DNA of 24,465 bases from Bacillota bacterium (GCA_023389895.1 JAEWDX010000155.1:1-24465); one strand, 5' to 3'; shown: positions 14,574 through 23,196, numbered from the stretch's first letter. The notes: a model not told the origin generated them from the letters alone. Numbers and translations: made by a program.

Positions 14574-16355
14574 TCATTCTTTAGCTTCTTTTTTTACATC
14601 TAAAGCTAAATGCAAATCATGCAATTGCGCTTCACTTACTTCACCAGGGGCCTCCGTTAACAGGCAGCTTGCACTCGCTGTTTTCGGAAATGCGATTGTG
14701 TCACGCAAATTGGATCTGCCAGCAAGAAGCATGACAAGTCGATCGAGCCCAAGAGCAATTCCACCATGTGGAGGAGTTCCATAATCGAATGCTTCTAATA
14801 AGAAACCAAATTGCTCATATGCTTCGTCTTTTGTAAAACCAAGCACTTCAAACATTTTTTCCTGAATAGGTCGTTCAAAAATTCGAAGAGAACCACCACC
14901 AAGCTCATAGCCATTTAATACCAAATCATACGCTTGTGCTCTTACATTTCCTGGCTCTGTATCAAGAAGGTCCAAATCCTCTCTGAATGGCATTGTAAAA
15001 GGATGGTGAGCTGCATAATAACGGCCTTCATCTTCTGCATATTCAAGCAATGGCCAATCTGTAACCCAAAGGAAATTAAATTTGCTTTCATCAATGAGGC
15101 CTAGCTCCTTGCCTAATTTCAAACGCAGGGCGCCAAGTGCATCAGCAACGACATTTTTCTTATCTGCGACGAATAGAAGAAGGTCGCCAGTCTCAACAGA
15201 CAGTGCTGCTTTCAACGCATTTTTCTCATCATCAGTAACAAATTTTGCAATCGGTCCTTTCAAGCCATCCTCTTCTGCTTTAAGCCATGCTAGTCCTTTT
15301 GCTCCATAGCGAGAAACAAATTCTGTCAAGGCATCAATATCTTTTCTCGAATACTGTGCTGCCCCAGCTTTAACATTAATGGCTTTAACTTGTCCGCCCG
15401 TGCTTATCGCACTAGCAAACACTTTAAAACTAGAGTCTGTAAGAATTTCGGATACATTTACAAGCTCCATTTGAAAACGCGTATCTGGCTTATCAGAACC
15501 ATAACGATCCATTGCTTCCTGATAAATCATTCGTGGAAATGGGGTTTGAATATCTAATCCCTTTACTTCCATCATGATTTTTTTCATCATCTTTTCCATT
15601 AACTCGATAATATCCTCTTGGCTCATAAAGCTCATTTCAATATCAAGTTGAGTAAATTCCGGCTGACGGTCAGCACGTAAATCTTCATCACGGAAACAGC
15701 GAGCGATTTGATAATAACGTTCAAACCCACCGACCATGAGTAGTTGTTTAAAGAGTTGTGGTGACTGAGGCAATGCATAAAACTCACCTGGGTGAACACG
15801 GCTAGGAACTAAGTAATCACGTGCCCCCTCTGGCGTACTCTTCGTTAAAATTGGCGTTTCTACATCAAGAAAGCCTTCACTATCTAGAAATGTTCTCATT
15901 ATCTTTGTTACATCATGACGCATTTTAAACGTTTCAAACATAACGGGTCTTCTTAAGTCAAGATAACGATATTTAAGGCGAATATCCTCGGAAACATCAA
16001 CTTTGCTATCGATCACAAAAGGAGGGGTTTTGGCTGCGTTTAAAATGACAATCTTTTCTGCTTTAATTTCAACTTTACCTGTTTTTAAGCTCTCATTTAT
16101 TGTGCTTCCCTCTCTTGCAGTAACAATTCCTTCAATATCAAGCACAAATTCATTTCTCACCTTTTCAGCTACAGCAAGCGCCTCTTTAGAAACCTCTGGA
16201 TTAAAAACGACTTGCACAATTCCTGTACGGTCACGCAAATCAATAAAAATTAAACCTCCAAGGTCACGGCGTTTTTGTACCCACCCTTTTAAAATGACTT
16301 TCTCGCCAATCGCATTCTCTGTCACTTCTCCACAGCTATAGGTTCTCCCAAACAT
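14574..16355 (-). CDS. aspS: Aspartyl-tRNA synthetase
   Basis: Class II synthetase of 593 residues, the normal bacterial size. The N-terminal OB-fold anticodon domain contains VILKGWVQKRRDLGG and FIDLRDRTG. Class II motif 2 (RCFRDEDLRADRQPEFTQL) is at about 219-237. The bacterial GAD insertion domain occupies the middle. Motif 3 (GIALGLDR) ends at 539, with HHPFTMP and the FGFLLEAFDYGTPPHGG region before it. The start has a perfect AGGAGG seven bases upstream. It follows hisS by 80 bases with no terminator, so both depend on the T-box leader upstream of hisS. The 6S RNA gene follows immediately. Confidence 0.98.
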   Translation of the reverse strand: MFGRTYSCGEVTENAIGEKVILKGWVQKRRDLGGLIFIDLRDRTGIVQVVFNPEVSKEALAVAEKVRNEFVLDIEGIVTAREGSTINESLKTGKVEIKAEKIVILNAAKTPPFVIDSKVDVSEDIRLKYRYLDLRRPVMFETFKMRHDVTKIMRTFLDSEGFLDVETPILTKSTPEGARDYLVPSRVHPGEFYALPQSPQLFKQLLMVGGFERYYQIARCFRDEDLRADRQPEFTQLDIEMSFMSQEDIIELMEKMMKKIMMEVKGLDIQTPFPRMIYQEAMDRYGSDKPDTRFQMELVNVSEILTDSSFKVFASAISTGGQVKAINVKAGAAQYSRKDIDALTEFVSRYGAKGLAWLKAEEDGLKGPIAKFVTDDEKNALKAALSVETGDLLLFVADKKNVVADALGALRLKLGKELGLIDESKFNFLWVTDWPLLEYAEDEGRYYAAHHPFTMPFREDLDLLDTEPGNVRAQAYDLVLNGYELGGGSLRIFERPIQEKMFEVLGFTKDEAYEQFGFLLEAFDYGTPPHGGIALGLDRLVMLLAGRSNLRDTIAFPKTASASCLLTEAPGEVSEAQLHDLHLALDVKKEAKE

Positions 16356-16435
16356 GATAATTCCTCCTAATAGTAAAGCTAAAACTAGATAAACTCGTTA
16401 TTACCTAATTTTTCATTCATTTTTCAAAACAACCG

Positions 16436-17707
16436 TTACTTTGCGATCTCAGTGAACTTTTCAACAAAAGAATTTAATTCAAGCTCAATTTGCTCACCAG
16501 TCTCCATCGACTTCAAGTTAATTTTATTTGCCTTCAGCTCGTCTTCTCCTAAAATCGCTACATATCTTGCATTTGTTCGATCAGCTGCTTTAAATTGAGC
16601 CTTTATTTTTCTATCTAAATAATCTCTTTCAGCGGAAAATCCTGCTTGCCTTAGCTTATAAAGCAATTCAACTGTAAAATCCTTTGCGTCCTCACCAAGG
16701 GAGACTAAGTAACAATCAAGTCCTGCTTGAATAGAGAGCTCCTTTTTCTCTGCCGCTAATGCTGCAATCAAACGTTCAATACTCATTGCAAACCCAATTC
16801 CTGGTGCTTCTGGACCGCCGATTTCCTCTGTTAAACCGTTATAGCGACCGCCACCACAAAGAGTTGTTATCGCCCCAAATCCTTCGGCATCACTCATAAT
16901 TTCAAATGCAGTATGATTATAATAATCAAGCCCACGGACAAGATTTGGATCGACCTCGTAGGAAATATTTAATGCTGTTAAATAGTTCTGCACCTTCTCA
17001 AAATATTTTTTTGAATCATCATTTAAATAATCCATTATTGAAGGCGCTGTTTTCATTAGCTCATGATCCCGATCCTGCTTACAATCGAGAATTCTCATTG
17101 GATTTTTCTCTAAACGGTTTTGGCAATCCGTGCATAGTTCACCAATTCGCGGTTTAAAATGATTAACTAAAGCTTCTCTATGAGCTGTTCTACTTGCTTT
17201 ATCACCTAAACTATTAATGACAAGCTTCAGCTTTTCCAAGCCAAGTGATTGATACAGTGCCATTGCGAGGGAAATAATTTCAACGTCAATAGCTGGGTCT
17301 GCACTTCCAATTGCCTCTGCTCCAAACTGAACAAATTGACGATAACGTCCTGCCTGTGGACGCTCATAACGAAACATTGGCCCCATATAATAAAGCTTAA
17401 CCGGTTGATTGGCAGCACCAAACATTTTATTTTCAACATAGGAGCGAACAACCGAAGCTGTTCCTTCAGGTCTTAATGTTAAGCTGCGATCGCCACGATC
17501 CATGAATGAATACATTTCTTTTTGAACAATATCCGTTGTATCCCCAACACTGCGTAAAAATAATTCTGTATGTTCAAAAATTGGCGTTCTAATTTCCTGA
17601 TATTGAAATTTCTCACTGAGCTCTCTCAACTTTTTTTCAATGAGCTGCCATTTTTCTACTTCTCCTGGGAGAATATCCTGTGTTCCACGCGGGATGTTAA
17701 TCGACAT
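16436..17707 (-). CDS. hisS: Histidyl-tRNA synthetase
   Basis: Class II synthetase of 423 residues. The N-terminus NIPRGTQDILPGE is typical. Class II motif 2 RYERPQAGRYRQF is at about 113-125, the histidine-specific LVRGLDYY at 256-263, motif 3 GIGFAMSIERLIAAL, and a C-terminal anticodon-binding domain (VSLGEDAKD, ADRTNARYVAILGEDE). The start is either GTG at 17710 (six bases after AGGAGG) or the adjacent ATG at 17707 (nine bases); I chose the ATG. It is the first gene of hisS-aspS and is preceded by a T-box riboswitch that senses uncharged tRNA. Confidence 0.97.
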   Translation of the reverse strand: MSINIPRGTQDILPGEVEKWQLIEKKLRELSEKFQYQEIRTPIFEHTELFLRSVGDTTDIVQKEMYSFMDRGDRSLTLRPEGTASVVRSYVENKMFGAANQPVKLYYMGPMFRYERPQAGRYRQFVQFGAEAIGSADPAIDVEIISLAMALYQSLGLEKLKLVINSLGDKASRTAHREALVNHFKPRIGELCTDCQNRLEKNPMRILDCKQDRDHELMKTAPSIMDYLNDDSKKYFEKVQNYLTALNISYEVDPNLVRGLDYYNHTAFEIMSDAEGFGAITTLCGGGRYNGLTEEIGGPEAPGIGFAMSIERLIAALAAEKKELSIQAGLDCYLVSLGEDAKDFTVELLYKLRQAGFSAERDYLDRKIKAQFKAADRTNARYVAILGEDELKANKINLKSMETGEQIELELNSFVEKFTEIAK

Positions 17708-17741
17708 CACGTCATTCCTCCTAATAAATCAAATCAAATTA

Positions 17742-17793
17742 TGTATAAAAAAAGAAAAAGCCCTCGTCCCTTGTAATAAATACAAGGGACGAG
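17742..17793 (-). terminator. T-box attenuator terminator
   Basis: A perfect 13-bp stem, CTCGTCCCTTGTA (17763-17775) with TACAAGGGACGAG (17781-17793), has a five-base loop. In the minus direction it is followed by GGCTTTTTCTTTTTTT. It lies between the T-box sequence and hisS and competes with the antiterminator, which uses part of the 5' side. Confidence 0.92.
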
Positions 17794-18033
17794 AGCTGTA
17801 TAGTTCCCGTGGTGCCACCCTAATTGAAACATTCAAAATCTAATGCTTCCACTTTAACAGTTAACGCCTGTATACGTCCTAAACTACTAAAGCTCAGTGC
17901 TCTTTCAGATAGAAACCTACGAAGTGTTCTTTCGTTAAATCATCATGTAGAAATGCTTTCAGCCTACGACATTTCTTCTCTTTTCATGTGAGGTTTAACT
18001 ACTCTGCTCCATCAACGGATAAGTCATTATATT
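17742..18033 (-). promoter_or_regulatory. T-box riboswitch leader of hisS-aspS
   Basis: The leader has the conserved T-box AGGGTGGCACCACGGG (plus about 17808-17822), followed by a terminator hairpin. Upstream, stem I shows AGTA and GAA strands of a loop-E motif flanking GTTAAA/TTTAAC, and an apical AGAAATG/CATTTCT stem. The likely specifier is CAC (histidine) on plus 17924-17926, within GAACACTTC. Uncharged tRNA would stabilise the antiterminator and let transcription enter hisS-aspS. The specifier assignment rests on reading the secondary structure by eye. AspS synthesis is governed by the same switch. Confidence 0.92.
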
Positions 18034-18039
18034 TATCTT

Positions 18040-18068
18040 ATAATACGGATGTTAAAGGACAATGTCAA
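18040..18068 (-). promoter_or_regulatory. Sigma-A promoter of hisS-aspS
   Basis: On the minus strand TTGACA (plus 18063-18068) and TATTAT (plus 18040-18045) are separated by exactly 17 bases. Transcription should begin near 18033 and enter the T-box leader. The -35 lies ten bases after the stop codon of the small upstream gene. Confidence 0.85.
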
Positions 18069-18077
18069 TAGCAATTA

Positions 18078-18254
18078 TTAGGATCGTTCTAAATGCTTTT
18101 TCAATTTCCTTACATCTTTAACAGATAGTCCAAATTCTGATGCTAATTCAACCATATTTGCCCCCTGTTCCTTCTGGATAAAATCATGAAAATCCACACC
18201 GAATAGCTGATTTTCTCCTAATTGAGTAGACATTCCCTTCTCTCCAAATCTCAT
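18078..18254 (-). CDS. yrzK: Small conserved protein, YrzK-like, possible helix-turn-helix
   Basis: A 58-residue frame, MRFGEKGMSTQLGENQLFG at the start and LKKHLERS at the end. The ATG at 18254 has GAGGGGG seven bases upstream; a second in-frame ATG seven codons later also has a GGAG. The C-terminal half, MVELASEFGLSVKDVRKLKK, has the spacing of a helix-turn-helix (A-x3-G-x-S-x2-V). There is no membrane segment. The position between hisS and the YrvJ-type amidase is that of the small B. subtilis gene yrzK as I remember it. The function is not known to me. It reads toward hisS and its stop codon nearly abuts the hisS promoter. Confidence 0.82.
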   Translation of the reverse strand: MRFGEKGMSTQLGENQLFGVDFHDFIQKEQGANMVELASEFGLSVKDVRKLKKHLERS

Positions 18255-18388
18255 TATAAATCCCCCTCATGATCGATTCCTTCTTATTCTTTCCTAAAAG
18301 AATGAATTACTTTCAAAATAATGCTTTTAATTTAGAGTTTTTGCAGGAATTTGTCATAAAGAAGCGAATGAATACTAGGAGCTATTAC

Positions 18389-18420
18389 TTGACCATTGTT
18401 CATAATTTTGATTCTATTAA
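18389..18420 (+). promoter_or_regulatory. Weak candidate promoter of the amidase gene
   Basis: TTGACC (18389-18394) is followed after 18 bases by TCTATT, or after 20 by TATTAA, in a very AT-rich stretch. It lies 35-60 bases before the amidase start. The match is mediocre and another sigma factor cannot be excluded. Confidence 0.28.
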
Positions 18421-18454
18421 AAGATGATTGTTTTTAAAGGGAAGGAGGCTTTCT

Positions 18455-20224
18455 ATGCAAAGAAAGAAAAATTTCATCACAGTTTTATGCCTTATTCTTA
18501 TTCTAGGTATATCTCTACCAATTTCAGAAGCATATTCGGCTTTCGAATTTGTTAAAGTTGGGACAGATCAAATAAATATTCGAAAAGGACCGGGATTAAG
18601 TTATCCTATCGTTGCGGAGGCAAAGAAAGATGAGCAATTCACATTTCTTTCCGAAAAAGAAGAATGGCTTGAAATCCGACTAGCAAATGGGGAAAAAGGT
18701 TGGGTGGCCAATTGGCTTGTTACAAAAGGAAGCAACGGAAAGACAACTTCAAAGGATACTACTTCTACTTCCATAAAATTGGCCATTGTCACAAATAATG
18801 GGCTAAGAGTAAGAAAAGGCCCCGATACGAGCTTTCCAGTTATCGGAACGGTACAAAAAGGAGAGTCTTTCCCCATCATCACAACAAATGGAAATTGGCT
18901 ACAATTGAAAACATCATATGGAGATGGCTGGGTTTCAAAAGACTTCATTGAATTAACTAGCAGCGAAACAAAGAATACAAATACAAATACGAATGCAGCA
19001 ACAGGGAAAATAACGACAGATACATTAAACGTAAGAACCGGCCCTTCCTTAGATAGTTCAATTATTGGAAAATTACATAGAAATGATACAGTTGAAATCA
19101 TCTCGCAAAATAATGAGTGGACTGAAATCTCGCATTTAGGTTCGAATGCTTGGATAAGCAGCGAATTTATCCAAGCTGTGGGCTCAAACACAATGAACAA
19201 AGATAACGAAGTAAAACAACCACCCATTGCTGGTAAAATAGGAACGGTTACTGCTACTTCCTTAACAGTTAGAAATGCTGGTTCTCTAAATGGAAAAACG
19301 ATTTCCCAAATTTCAAAAGGACAAAGCTTCAAAATAATTGAGGAAGTTAATGATTGGGTAAAAATTGAATATAAAAAAGGTTCATTCGGCTGGGTTGCTA
19401 GCTGGTATTTAGATAAGACAGGAGAAAATGACAGGAAGGCAACAGAACAATCAGTCAAAAATAGTTCAGTAACCATTCTACATGACGGAACAAATATTAG
19501 AAAAAGTGCCGGTACTCAGTCCGAGGTCATTGAAAGAGCAGATCAAGGTGAGTCCTTTAAAATAATTAGTATCGAGAATGACTGGTATGAAATAAAGCTC
19601 ACAAACGGAAATAGCGGATTTATTGCTGGTTGGATTGTCTCAGTTGAAGGCTCTGCTCCAAAGGTTGAAAAGCCTGGTGCAGATCAGTATTTACAAAACA
19701 AGAAAATTATTATCGATCCTGGACACGGTGGCAGAGATAATGGGACAACAGGAGCAAGTGGAACAATTGAAAAGGGATTAACATTGCAAACAGCACAGCA
19801 TATATATAATAAATTAAAAGCTGCTGGAGCTAATGTCATCCTAACGCGTAGTAATGATACTTATATTCCACTAGCATCACGTGTTTACTCTGCCCAATAT
19901 AATCAAGCTGATGCATTTATAAGCATTCATTATGATAGTGCAGATGATCGCAGTGTGAGAGGTCTAACAACCTACTACTATCATCCAAATCAGAAAAAAT
20001 TGGCTGAAAATGTTCATAGTGCTGTCATTCCAATGGCAAATTTAAAAGATCGTGGCTATCGATCGGAAGATTATTATGTCCTGAGGGAAAATAATCGAAG
20101 TGCCATTCTTATGGAGCTTGGTTATTTAAGCAATCCTGCTGAAGAAATGCTCATTTCCTCAAATCATTACCAAGAAACGATTGCAGCTGGTATAACCCAA
20201 GGACTTGCAAGATATTTTAAATAA
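18455..20224 (+). CDS. Secreted N-acetylmuramoyl-L-alanine amidase with five SH3b repeats (YrvJ type)
   Basis: Cell-wall hydrolase of 589 residues that cuts the muramic acid-L-alanine bond. An N-terminal signal peptide (MQRKKNFITVLCLILILGIS, cleavage likely after the following EAYSA) is followed by five bacterial SH3 (SH3_3) repeats. Each has the N-V/I-R-x-G/S-P core and ends in GWV or similar; they are separated by Ser/Thr/Asn-rich linkers. The C-terminal amidase_3 domain starts near residue 415. Zinc ligands H424 (DPGHGG), E439 (GTIEKG) and H492 (SIHYD) and catalytic E554 (LMELGYLS) are all present. The ATG follows AAGGAGG by six bases. B. subtilis YrvJ, at the same locus, is shorter (about 518 residues), so this one probably has an extra repeat. 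It converges on dtd with a shared terminator. Confidence 0.94.
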   Translation: MQRKKNFITVLCLILILGISLPISEAYSAFEFVKVGTDQINIRKGPGLSYPIVAEAKKDEQFTFLSEKEEWLEIRLANGEKGWVANWLVTKGSNGKTTSKDTTSTSIKLAIVTNNGLRVRKGPDTSFPVIGTVQKGESFPIITTNGNWLQLKTSYGDGWVSKDFIELTSSETKNTNTNTNAATGKITTDTLNVRTGPSLDSSIIGKLHRNDTVEIISQNNEWTEISHLGSNAWISSEFIQAVGSNTMNKDNEVKQPPIAGKIGTVTATSLTVRNAGSLNGKTISQISKGQSFKIIEEVNDWVKIEYKKGSFGWVASWYLDKTGENDRKATEQSVKNSSVTILHDGTNIRKSAGTQSEVIERADQGESFKIISIENDWYEIKLTNGNSGFIAGWIVSVEGSAPKVEKPGADQYLQNKKIIIDPGHGGRDNGTTGASGTIEKGLTLQTAQHIYNKLKAAGANVILTRSNDTYIPLASRVYSAQYNQADAFISIHYDSADDRSVRGLTTYYYHPNQKKLAENVHSAVIPMANLKDRGYRSEDYYVLRENNRSAILMELGYLSNPAEEMLISSNHYQETIAAGITQGLARYFK

Positions 20225-20290
20225 GAAGACGGCAGCGCTGAAGCTAGACCATTCGCTAACTTCAAAAAAGCTTAGACTTATCTTAATTAA

Positions 20291-20345
20291 AAAGGTTAGA
20301 CATATGCAGATGAACTTTCATTTGCAATATGTCTAACCTTTATTT
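20291..20345. terminator. Bidirectional terminator between the amidase gene and dtd
   Basis: AAAGGTTAGACATAT from 20291 pairs with ATATGTCTAACCTTT ending at 20341. Beyond a one-base bulge the stem extends through GCAGATGAA/TTTCATTTGC. The tails are TTTATTTC on plus and a short TTTTTAATT on minus. It lies between two converging genes and probably serves both. Confidence 0.8.
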
Positions 20346-20348
20346 CAT

Positions 20349-20792
20349 CTACGATTTACTTTCTAGAAGCAATGTGACAGGTCCATCATTGATTAATTGA
20401 ACATCCATCATTGCACCAAATTCACCCGTCTCAACCTTCAAACCTTTTTCACGAAGAAAGCGATTAAATGCATCATATAATTTTATTGCTTGATCAGGTT
20501 TCGCTGCTTCCATAAAATTAGGTCTTCTCCCTTTTCTACAATCCCCATAAAGTGTGAATTGTGACACGGATAGAATTTCTCCACCTACATCAAGAAGCGA
20601 TAAATTCATTTTTCCATCATGATCCTCGAAAACACGAAGATGCGCAATTTTCTCCGCTAGAAATGCAGCATCCTCATCCTTATCATCATGAGTTACACCT
20701 ACTAGGAGAACAAAACCTTTGCAAATGCTACCAACAACCTCACCTTCAACTTTTACACTTGCTTCCTTACTTCGTTGCACAACTACACGCAT
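20349..20792 (-). CDS. dtd: D-aminoacyl-tRNA deacylase (DTD)
   Basis: Homodimeric proofreading enzyme that hydrolyses D-amino acids (and glycine misattached to tRNA-Ala) from tRNA. 147 residues, the usual size. Both active-site motifs are present: SQFTLY at 77-82 and the Gly-cisPro motif NDGPVT at 135-140. The start MRVVVQRSKEASVKV is typical. The ATG at 20792 lies eight bases after AGGGG and eleven bases after the relA stop codon, so relA-dtd is a translationally close pair, as in other Bacillaceae. Confidence 0.97.
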   Translation of the reverse strand: MRVVVQRSKEASVKVEGEVVGSICKGFVLLVGVTHDDKDEDAAFLAEKIAHLRVFEDHDGKMNLSLLDVGGEILSVSQFTLYGDCRKGRRPNFMEAAKPDQAIKLYDAFNRFLREKGLKVETGEFGAMMDVQLINDGPVTLLLESKS

Positions 20793-20803
20793 AAGTAATA
20801 CCC

Positions 20804-22999
20804 CTAATTCATAATTCTGCGAACAGCATATACATCTGGAATTTGTTTTATTCGCTCGACAACTTTTTGTAAATGACTCACATTATTAATGGCAATCGTC
20901 ATATTAATTGTTGCAGCCTTATTTCGATCTGAACGTCCAGTAACTGCAGAAATATTGGTTTTCGTTTCATTAACAGCTTGCAAAACTTCATTTAATAATC
21001 CACGTCGATCATATCCTGTAATTTCAATCTCAACATTATACTCTTTCCGATCATTTAAGCCGGTTTCCCATTCAACTGGAATTAATCTCGTTTTCGCGTC
21101 ATCAGTTACGATATTCGTACAATCTGCTCGATGTACAGAAACGCCTCTTCCTTTCGTGATAAACCCAACAATATCATCACCTGGTATCGGATTACAGCAT
21201 CGCGATAAGCGAATAAGCAAGTTATCAATTCCAGACACACGAACACCAGAACCATGTTTTTTAGATGTTGGAAAAGTCCGCAATTCTGAGACAGCATTTT
21301 TAATATCAGATGATTGCTCAAGATCACGCTTTTTCCGCCACTTTTCAGTTAAACGGTTCGCAACTTGAAGAGCCGTAACACCGTTATAACCGATTGCAGC
21401 ATACATATCATCAATATTAGAGAAATTAAATTTCTCAGCAACTCGTTTTAGATTATCAGCCGTTAAGATCTCTTTCAAATCAAAATCCATATTGCGGATT
21501 TCTTTTTCAATTTGCTCCTTACCCTTCTCAATATTTTCATCTCTTCTTTGCTTTTTAAAAAACTGCCTTATTTTGTTTTTTGCTTGAGAAGTTTGGGCAA
21601 GCTTCAACCAATCTTGGCTTGGACCATAAGAATGCTTTGATGTTAGAATTTCAATAATATCTCCGGTTTTCAGCTTATAATCAAGTGTAACCATCTTTCC
21701 ATTCACTTTTGCTCCGATCGTTTTATTACCGATTTCAGAATGAATTCGATAAGCAAAGTCGATTGGAACCGAACCAGATGCAAGCTCAATAACCGCACCC
21801 TTTGGGGTGAAGACATAAACCATATCAGAAAATAAATCGATTTTCAGCGATTCCATAAATTCTTCAGCATTAACGGTATTATCTTGAAATTCCAAAATTT
21901 CTCGAAACCAAGATAATTTATTTTCAATGGAAGAGCTCTCATTGACTTTTTTGCCTTCCTTGTAAGCCCAGTGAGCCGCGATTCCAAATTCAGCGATTTG
22001 ATGCATTTCGAATGTGCGAATTTGTACCTCTAATGGATCACCTTTCGGACCGATTACAGTCGTATGAAGAGATTGATACATATTCTGCTTTGGCATAGCG
22101 ATATAATCTTTAAACCGCCCAGGCATTGGCTTCCAGCATGTATGAATAATCCCAAGCACTGCGTAACAATCTTTAATACTATTAACAACAATTCTTACTG
22201 CTAGCAAATCGTAAATTTCATTAAACTGTTTGTTTTGCATCGCCATTTTTCGATAAATACTATAAATATGCTTCGGTCGTCCTGAAATTTCAGACCTTAT
22301 TGAAACATCTCTCATGCGCTCACGCATAAGCGTCACAACGTCTTCTAAATACTGCTCCCTTTCAGCACGCTTCTTCTTCATCAAATTAACAATCCGATAA
22401 TATTGCTGAGGGTTTAAATATCTTAATGCCGTATCCTCCAACTCCCATTTAATTTTCGAAATTCCTAATCTATGGGCAAGTGGGGCAAAAATTTCTAACG
22501 TTTCATTTGCAATCCGACGTTGCTTTTCAACAGGCAAATGCTTCAATGTGCGCATATTATGAAGCCTGTCGGCAAGCTTTATCAGAATGACCCGGATGTC
22601 TTGTGCCATCGCAATAAACATTTTTCGATGATTTTCAGCAAGCTGTTCCTCCTGGGATTTATATTTAATTTTTCCGAGCTTTGTTACACCATCGACGAGC
22701 ATTGCCACTTCTTCACCGAAGGCTAGCTCAATATCTGTTAGAGTAATATCTGTATCCTCTACAACATCATGAAGAAATCCAGCTGCTACCGTACATGGGT
22801 CCATTTCTAAATCGGCTAATATACCTGCCACCTGAATGGGATGGATGATATAAGGCTCACCCGATTTTCGATATTGTTCACGATGAGCATGTCTCGCAAA
22901 TTCATATGCTCTCATCACAAGTTGCGCATGTTCATCATTTAAATATACTTTTGTCCTGTCGATGACTTGTTCAGCGGTCAGAACATGATCGTTTGCCAT
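20804..22999 (-). CDS. relA: Bifunctional (p)ppGpp synthetase/hydrolase, long RSH
   Basis: Makes and degrades the alarmone (p)ppGpp in the stringent response. 731 residues with all domains of a bifunctional Rel. The HD hydrolase has H53 in IIHPIQVAG and HD at 77-78 followed by ED in HDVVEDT. The synthetase has YDLLAVRIVV, MYQSLHTTVIG and GIAAHWAYKEG. The TGS domain is at about 390-450 (VYVFTPKGAVIELASGS). The conserved-cysteine region (LSRCCNPIPGDDIVGF) is followed by a C-terminal ACT domain (EITGYDRRGLLNEVLQ). The hydrolase site is intact, so it is Rel rather than E. coli-type RelA despite the gene name. The ATG has AAGGTG five to six bases upstream. It is followed by dtd and has its own promoter candidate with a T10 tract. 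Confidence 0.98.
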   Translation of the reverse strand: MANDHVLTAEQVIDRTKVYLNDEHAQLVMRAYEFARHAHREQYRKSGEPYIIHPIQVAGILADLEMDPCTVAAGFLHDVVEDTDITLTDIELAFGEEVAMLVDGVTKLGKIKYKSQEEQLAENHRKMFIAMAQDIRVILIKLADRLHNMRTLKHLPVEKQRRIANETLEIFAPLAHRLGISKIKWELEDTALRYLNPQQYYRIVNLMKKKRAEREQYLEDVVTLMRERMRDVSIRSEISGRPKHIYSIYRKMAMQNKQFNEIYDLLAVRIVVNSIKDCYAVLGIIHTCWKPMPGRFKDYIAMPKQNMYQSLHTTVIGPKGDPLEVQIRTFEMHQIAEFGIAAHWAYKEGKKVNESSSIENKLSWFREILEFQDNTVNAEEFMESLKIDLFSDMVYVFTPKGAVIELASGSVPIDFAYRIHSEIGNKTIGAKVNGKMVTLDYKLKTGDIIEILTSKHSYGPSQDWLKLAQTSQAKNKIRQFFKKQRRDENIEKGKEQIEKEIRNMDFDLKEILTADNLKRVAEKFNFSNIDDMYAAIGYNGVTALQVANRLTEKWRKKRDLEQSSDIKNAVSELRTFPTSKKHGSGVRVSGIDNLLIRLSRCCNPIPGDDIVGFITKGRGVSVHRADCTNIVTDDAKTRLIPVEWETGLNDRKEYNVEIEITGYDRRGLLNEVLQAVNETKTNISAVTGRSDRNKAATINMTIAINNVSHLQKVVERIKQIPDVYAVRRIMN

Positions 23000-23065
23000 G
23001 GGATCACCTTATCTAATATATTTTTAAAATTTTTCGTTTAAATCCCTCTAAGAATGATTGTTTCT

Positions 23066-23095
23066 ATTATCGAAAAAAAAAAGCGCAGATGTAAA
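23066..23095 (-). promoter_or_regulatory. Candidate promoter of relA with a T10 tract in the spacer
   Basis: On the minus strand TTTACA (plus 23090-23095) and GATAAT (plus 23066-23071) are separated by 18 bases. Ten of these are an unbroken T-run (A-run on plus 23073-23082). Both hexamers match the sigma-A consensus at five of six positions. It would start relA about 60 bases upstream of its ATG. Confidence 0.55.
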
Positions 23096-23172
23096 GGGAT
23101 TGAAGCGATTTTTGCGAAAAATTAAGAAGAATGTCGAAAAAAGCGCAAACGACAACATTCATTTTTATATCT

Positions 23173-23196
23173 AAAAAAGAGCGCTTCTTAGCGCCC
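23173..23196 (-). terminator. Terminator of recJ-apt
   Basis: On the minus strand GGGCGCT and AGCGCTC form a seven-pair stem (one G-U) around a four-base loop, followed by TTTTTT. It begins three bases after the apt stop codon and separates apt from relA. Confidence 0.85.

Noticed and set aside
18601..19476. A 291-codon open frame on the minus strand
   Set aside because: It lies wholly antisense to the SH3b part of the amidase, has no ribosome binding site and a composition biased by the complementary strand; the plus-strand protein is unmistakable.
20889..21368. A 159-codon open frame on the plus strand
   Set aside because: Antisense to the relA C-terminal region, whose TGS/ACT domains are intact.
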